This document shows positions 61,401 through 64,000 of a stretch of 64,000 nucleotides of DNA, piece after piece; within the stretch, counting starts at the first letter, position 1, and the number at the start of each line of letters is the position of its first letter. The notes beneath the pieces are model-generated. The model searched no databases and had not been told where the DNA came from. It saw nothing but the letters and a program-made list of their open reading frames with translations. Origin of the DNA: Eleginops maclovinus (lineage: Eukaryota > Chordata > Actinopteri > Perciformes > Eleginopidae); NCBI RefSeq assembly GCF_036324505.1, contig NC_086350.1, forward strand, positions 10,557,032 to 10,621,031, read 5' to 3'. The position numbers and the translations under genes are program-made.

Positions 61401-62843
61401 CAGTCTGCTGCAGGAAGCTGATGGTAGACCTCAACACAGAACCACAATTATAATCTCACATGAGCAGTAGTATACATTTTCAGCTTTTATTTTATGTGGT
61501 CATGTGAAAAATGGCATGTTTTTCATCATATGTAGTCAACTATAAAAGTAAACTATTTAATCTTATTAGGTATTTGATTATATTGAATTCTTCAGATAAT
61601 TTTGTCAAGCCTAGATATAACTTTTCTTTCTCCTGACCCTGTTGTAGCTTGGTCCAAACAAAGGTCATCCTTTATTTAAAAAGGGCAATTCCTTGAGCAA
61701 TATACTTAACCCTCAGTTGCTCCCGATGGCATTGCCAACAGTGTGAACGGGTGAATAACTCCTAGCATGTAAAGCGCTGTGAGAGGTTGAAAAGACCTGC
61801 TAAGGCGCTAAGTACAGTCCATTTCCCATTACTTTATTTTCGCTCAGGGTCTCGTCATACGTCAGTAAAAATATGTTTTATGAATGATTTACTTTTATGA
61901 CACTATCGGCACTCGTCCTCCCTAGGAACAACCCAAATGACACATAAGTAAATAAACACCATCCTAGTCTAATGCCTGTTCTGTCCCACGGTTATTGTCC
62001 AGGAGTTGAGCCTCGGACCTTGGAGGAGTGGAAGCTCTTGATCCAGTTGTCTCAGCGCTGCAGCGGGGACTCAGACTCAGAGCAGGTGACGGGTGTGAAT
62101 GGGAGCAGCTTGTCCAACGGCACGGACGATTGTGGTGGAAAGATGAGCCCGGAGAACTTGACCCTGATGCTGGCTCGCAGCGCCGGGCCTGATCGCGCCA
62201 TGGCCGTCCTGGAGGAGTGTGGGGTGCAGCTCGACCTTTCACCGCATTCCAAACTGGTCTGTGAGCTGCTGAGAGTCACTGAGAAGAGGCAGAGGTCAGT
62301 CAGGAATGACTATGTTTATTTTGATCCATTAGCAATATTATTAAATGCACCTCTTGAAGAGATCAGAGTAAAACATTCAGAGGTTCGGCGTGTGTGGGAG
62401 GGGGAACTTCGTTGATTTGCTCATCTCTCTGCATTGACCAATCAGCTCAATACTTCCTCACTATGAGTGGGACCCAGTTGGCTATCCTGGCTCCTGTTTT
62501 GAAGTTTCCTTGCCCAATATAAATAAATACATTAAAAAGTTCTGTTCTGTAGGAAGCACTCAGAGAGGATTGGCTTATTTAAAAGTTAATCCCTGAAGGA
62601 TACCTGCTATCTTTTAAGGTTGAATACACTTATTGTAAGCTGCTTTGGATATAAAGGCGTTAGCTAAATGTATTGTACTGTAATGACACCTTTATCATTT
62701 GATAACTGCTTCTTCTGTAATCAAACACAATCCGTTTCATTCATCAGGTATTGCATTTCTAAATGTTTAGTTTCTGTTTCAGAGCGATGATCCAGACGAT
62801 GCTCGAGCGCTGTGATCGGTTCCTGTGGTCTCAGCACGCCTAA
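52494..62843 (+). CDS. hps5: HPS5, BLOC-2 complex subunit
   Basis: Subunit of BLOC-2 (with HPS3 and HPS6), needed for trafficking to lysosome-related organelles such as melanosomes. Coding exons are 52494-52601, 52971-53080, 53215-53279, 53379-53571, 53892-54022, 54369-54587, 54681-54752, 54937-55025, 55602-55780, 56387-56545, 56773-56932, 57813-57930, 58650-58793, 58949-59017, 59103-59680, 60366-60486, 60568-60717, 60797-60916, 61122-61235, 61317-61423, 62003-62294 and 62783-62843 (TAA). The start [19 protein letters not shown], the propeller motifs [11 protein letters not shown] and GLVVVWEL, the [14 protein letters not shown] linker and the end [10 protein letters not shown] fit HPS5 throughout. 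Exons total 3,359 bases, one short of 1,120 codons. The missing T is at 53006-53007 and gives TAG at 53007-53009 after 48 codons. With it counted, the length is 1,119 aa (human about 1,129). Confidence 0.95.
53003..53010 (+). other. hps5: Single-base deletion in hps5 exon 2
   Basis: The conserved RKWLALG segment needs three T's (gctttagg), but the sequence reads gcttagg. Frame 1 then stops at 53007-53009, while the +1-shifted frame encodes [16 protein letters not shown] and joins the next exon in phase. It is a homopolymer loss of one T. Confidence 0.9.
55261..55498. mobile_element. MITE-like element with about 30-bp inverted repeats in an hps5 intron
   Basis: The left end, tacagccgtggaaaaaatta plus agagaccact, is the near-exact inverse of the right end, agtggtttcttaattttttc plus cggagctgta. 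The element is about 238 bp, has no coding capacity, and is bounded by TA on both sides, as for Tc1/mariner-type target duplication. It sits between exons 54937-55025 and 55602-55780 and does not touch the splice sites. Confidence 0.85.
59103..59680 (+). other. hps5: Largest, acidic exon of hps5
   Basis: This 578-base exon encodes [19 protein letters not shown], an acidic, Ser/Glu-rich low-complexity stretch and the [16 protein letters not shown] helix. The acidic middle is the least conserved part of the protein. The acceptor ataag|CTCCCAG at 59102 keeps frame, whereas the nearer cccag at 59108 does not. Confidence 0.85.
59681..60365. other. Intron of hps5 without further features
   Basis: AT-rich intronic sequence between the donor gtcaga at 59681 and the acceptor tgtag before 60366. 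Nothing else was recognised. Confidence 0.8.
61690..61815. repeat. Dispersed fish repeat tail in hps5 intron
   Basis: catgtaaagcgctgtgagag, then ctaaggcgctaagtacagtc and catttccca, matches the frequently scattered teleost motif of two gcgct boxes followed by cagtccattt. Confidence 0.6.
62570..62690. repeat. Dispersed repeat tail (gctttggataaa motif) in last hps5 intron
   Basis: tgtaagctgctttggatata, then aaggcgttagctaaatgta, is a common vertebrate/teleost short-repeat 3' end (canonical gtcgctttggataaaagcgt type). It lies in the intron before the terminal coding exon. Confidence 0.6.
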
Positions 62844-63122
62844 CTGAAGACCAGCTGCAGCTTCTCTACGCTAAGCAACATGACTAACACTGAACACTGA
62901 AATGTACCCAATACCTGCTGTGAACTCAATGTATGCGCTGTAATTAATGGCAAAACTTTCAAGTGTAATGAAGGTACGTATCATCCCAGTGAGAGAGGTA
63001 TTATTACTTTAGCTTTGCACTGATCTTTACGGTTATTTTATGATTTATATAATTATTTTTGCATGTTCAGGTTATCAAAACTCTTCATATATAAAAATGA
63101 ACTAACCAGGTAATGCCTTGTG

Positions 63123-63157
63123 AATAAAAAGATATTTTTTTGTGTTTTAAGAATAAA
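63123..63157 (+). terminator. hps5: Polyadenylation signals of hps5
   Basis: Two AATAAA hexamers at 63123-63128 and 63152-63157 lie 280-315 bases after the stop codon. A T-rich stretch lies between and after them. Confidence 0.65.
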
Positions 63158-63199
63158 ATATGTGTCATTATAATGAAAGTCAAAGCTGTTTCCCCATAA

Positions 63200-64000
63200 A
63201 GAGCAGAACACAAACACAATATAACAGCAGAAGTCTTAATAAATGTGTGCTTTTGTTTATTTTCTGCAAACAGCAATACAAATAAAAAGCAATAATAATT
63301 TATTTAAATGTTTTATTGTTTATGGGTTTTTTTTTTATTGGTATTTCAGAAATACTTTATCCCAAACTGGGACTTTTTAAAGTTTTTTAAAGTCATATAA
63401 AATGCATGTTTCTGCTCCTTACTCTAGTATTAGTGCACCATTTAAGTTATGAAACAGGTATAAAGGTCATGTGATCTGACTTATCTACCTTTTCTTCAGC
63501 GGGACACAACATATTTTCTACATTTCAGAACGTCACATACAGTGGATTATGGGTAATGCGGAGATCATTTTAATAACTTGGTAATGAAATGGGACCGATG
63601 ACTCGGTTGATGGTATCACACACCTGGAGCATCAAAGGGAGGACGGGGCGGCCCGGTGCGTCACATTTGAGCTTTAAAGGCTTTCACAGGACATAACCGC
63701 TAGTCACATCCCCTACACCGAGTTAACCGACCTTTATTTCTGACAAAAAACATTCTTATGTTCATCCTTATCACTTGTTCTTTATTTATTTCCCCGTCTC
63801 ACCAGTGATGGAGGAAGTATTCAGATCCTGAACTTTGATAAAAGTGCTATTACCACTCTGAAATACCGTGTTACAAGTTATGTGTTGTATTGAAAAGTAT
63901 GTTTGTATATTTAGGAGCGTTTACTTAAAGTAATAGAATGAATCAATGCAGAACAATGACGTCTGTGACTACTTTATATCATTACACTTTTACTCATGTA
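63200..64000. other. Intergenic end of the window with a repeat at the right edge
   Basis: No gene was seen. From about 63804 the motif ccagtgatggaggaagtatt, then cagatcctgaa, followed near the edge by cttttactcatgta, looks like the terminus of the same dispersed element family as at 49575 and 51130. It continues beyond the window. Confidence 0.5.

Overview
The window reads as nuclear DNA of a ray-finned (teleost) fish. Genes are split into many short exons with canonical GT/AG borders, introns are AT-rich, and several dispersed repeats look typical of percomorph fish. Everything supported lies on the + strand. The order is: the 3' part of one gel-forming mucin (mucin A, 2-13011), a complete second gel-forming mucin (mucin B, 15524-41189), gtf2h1 (coding 43988-48796) and hps5 (coding 52494-62843).

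Mucin A enters from the left edge inside a giant Thr/Pro/Ser exon with one CysD domain. It then runs through D4 (with a GDPH site), C8, TIL, several VWC-like units and a C-terminal cystine knot. Mucin B has a signal peptide, D1, D2, D', D3, a single 9.5-kb exon holding twelve nearly identical CysD-PTS modules (747-bp period), D4 (GDPH), one VWC and the cystine knot. Both would encode secreted, disulfide-linked, heavily O-glycosylated mucus polymers. They are tandem paralogues that differ in CysD number and C-terminal content.

gtf2h1 (TFIIH p62) and hps5 (BLOC-2 subunit) are housekeeping and lysosome-related-organelle genes, each identifiable along nearly its whole length. I rebuilt all exons by hand. 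Exon phases close exactly in every gene except for one single-base indel in each of the four (near 7028, 28747, 45887 and 53006). Correcting each by one base gives a mucin B of about 5,075 aa, a p62 of 548 aa and an HPS5 of 1,119 aa. Four indels in four otherwise intact genes, two of them in homopolymer runs, point to residual long-read consensus errors rather than four pseudogenes.

The standout biology is the homogenised CysD-PTS array of mucin B. It shows dimeric sub-structure, one expanded and one shortened spacer, and boundary sequences that recur inside the expanded spacer. No tRNA, rRNA, CRISPR array, virus-like or bacterial gene was seen.
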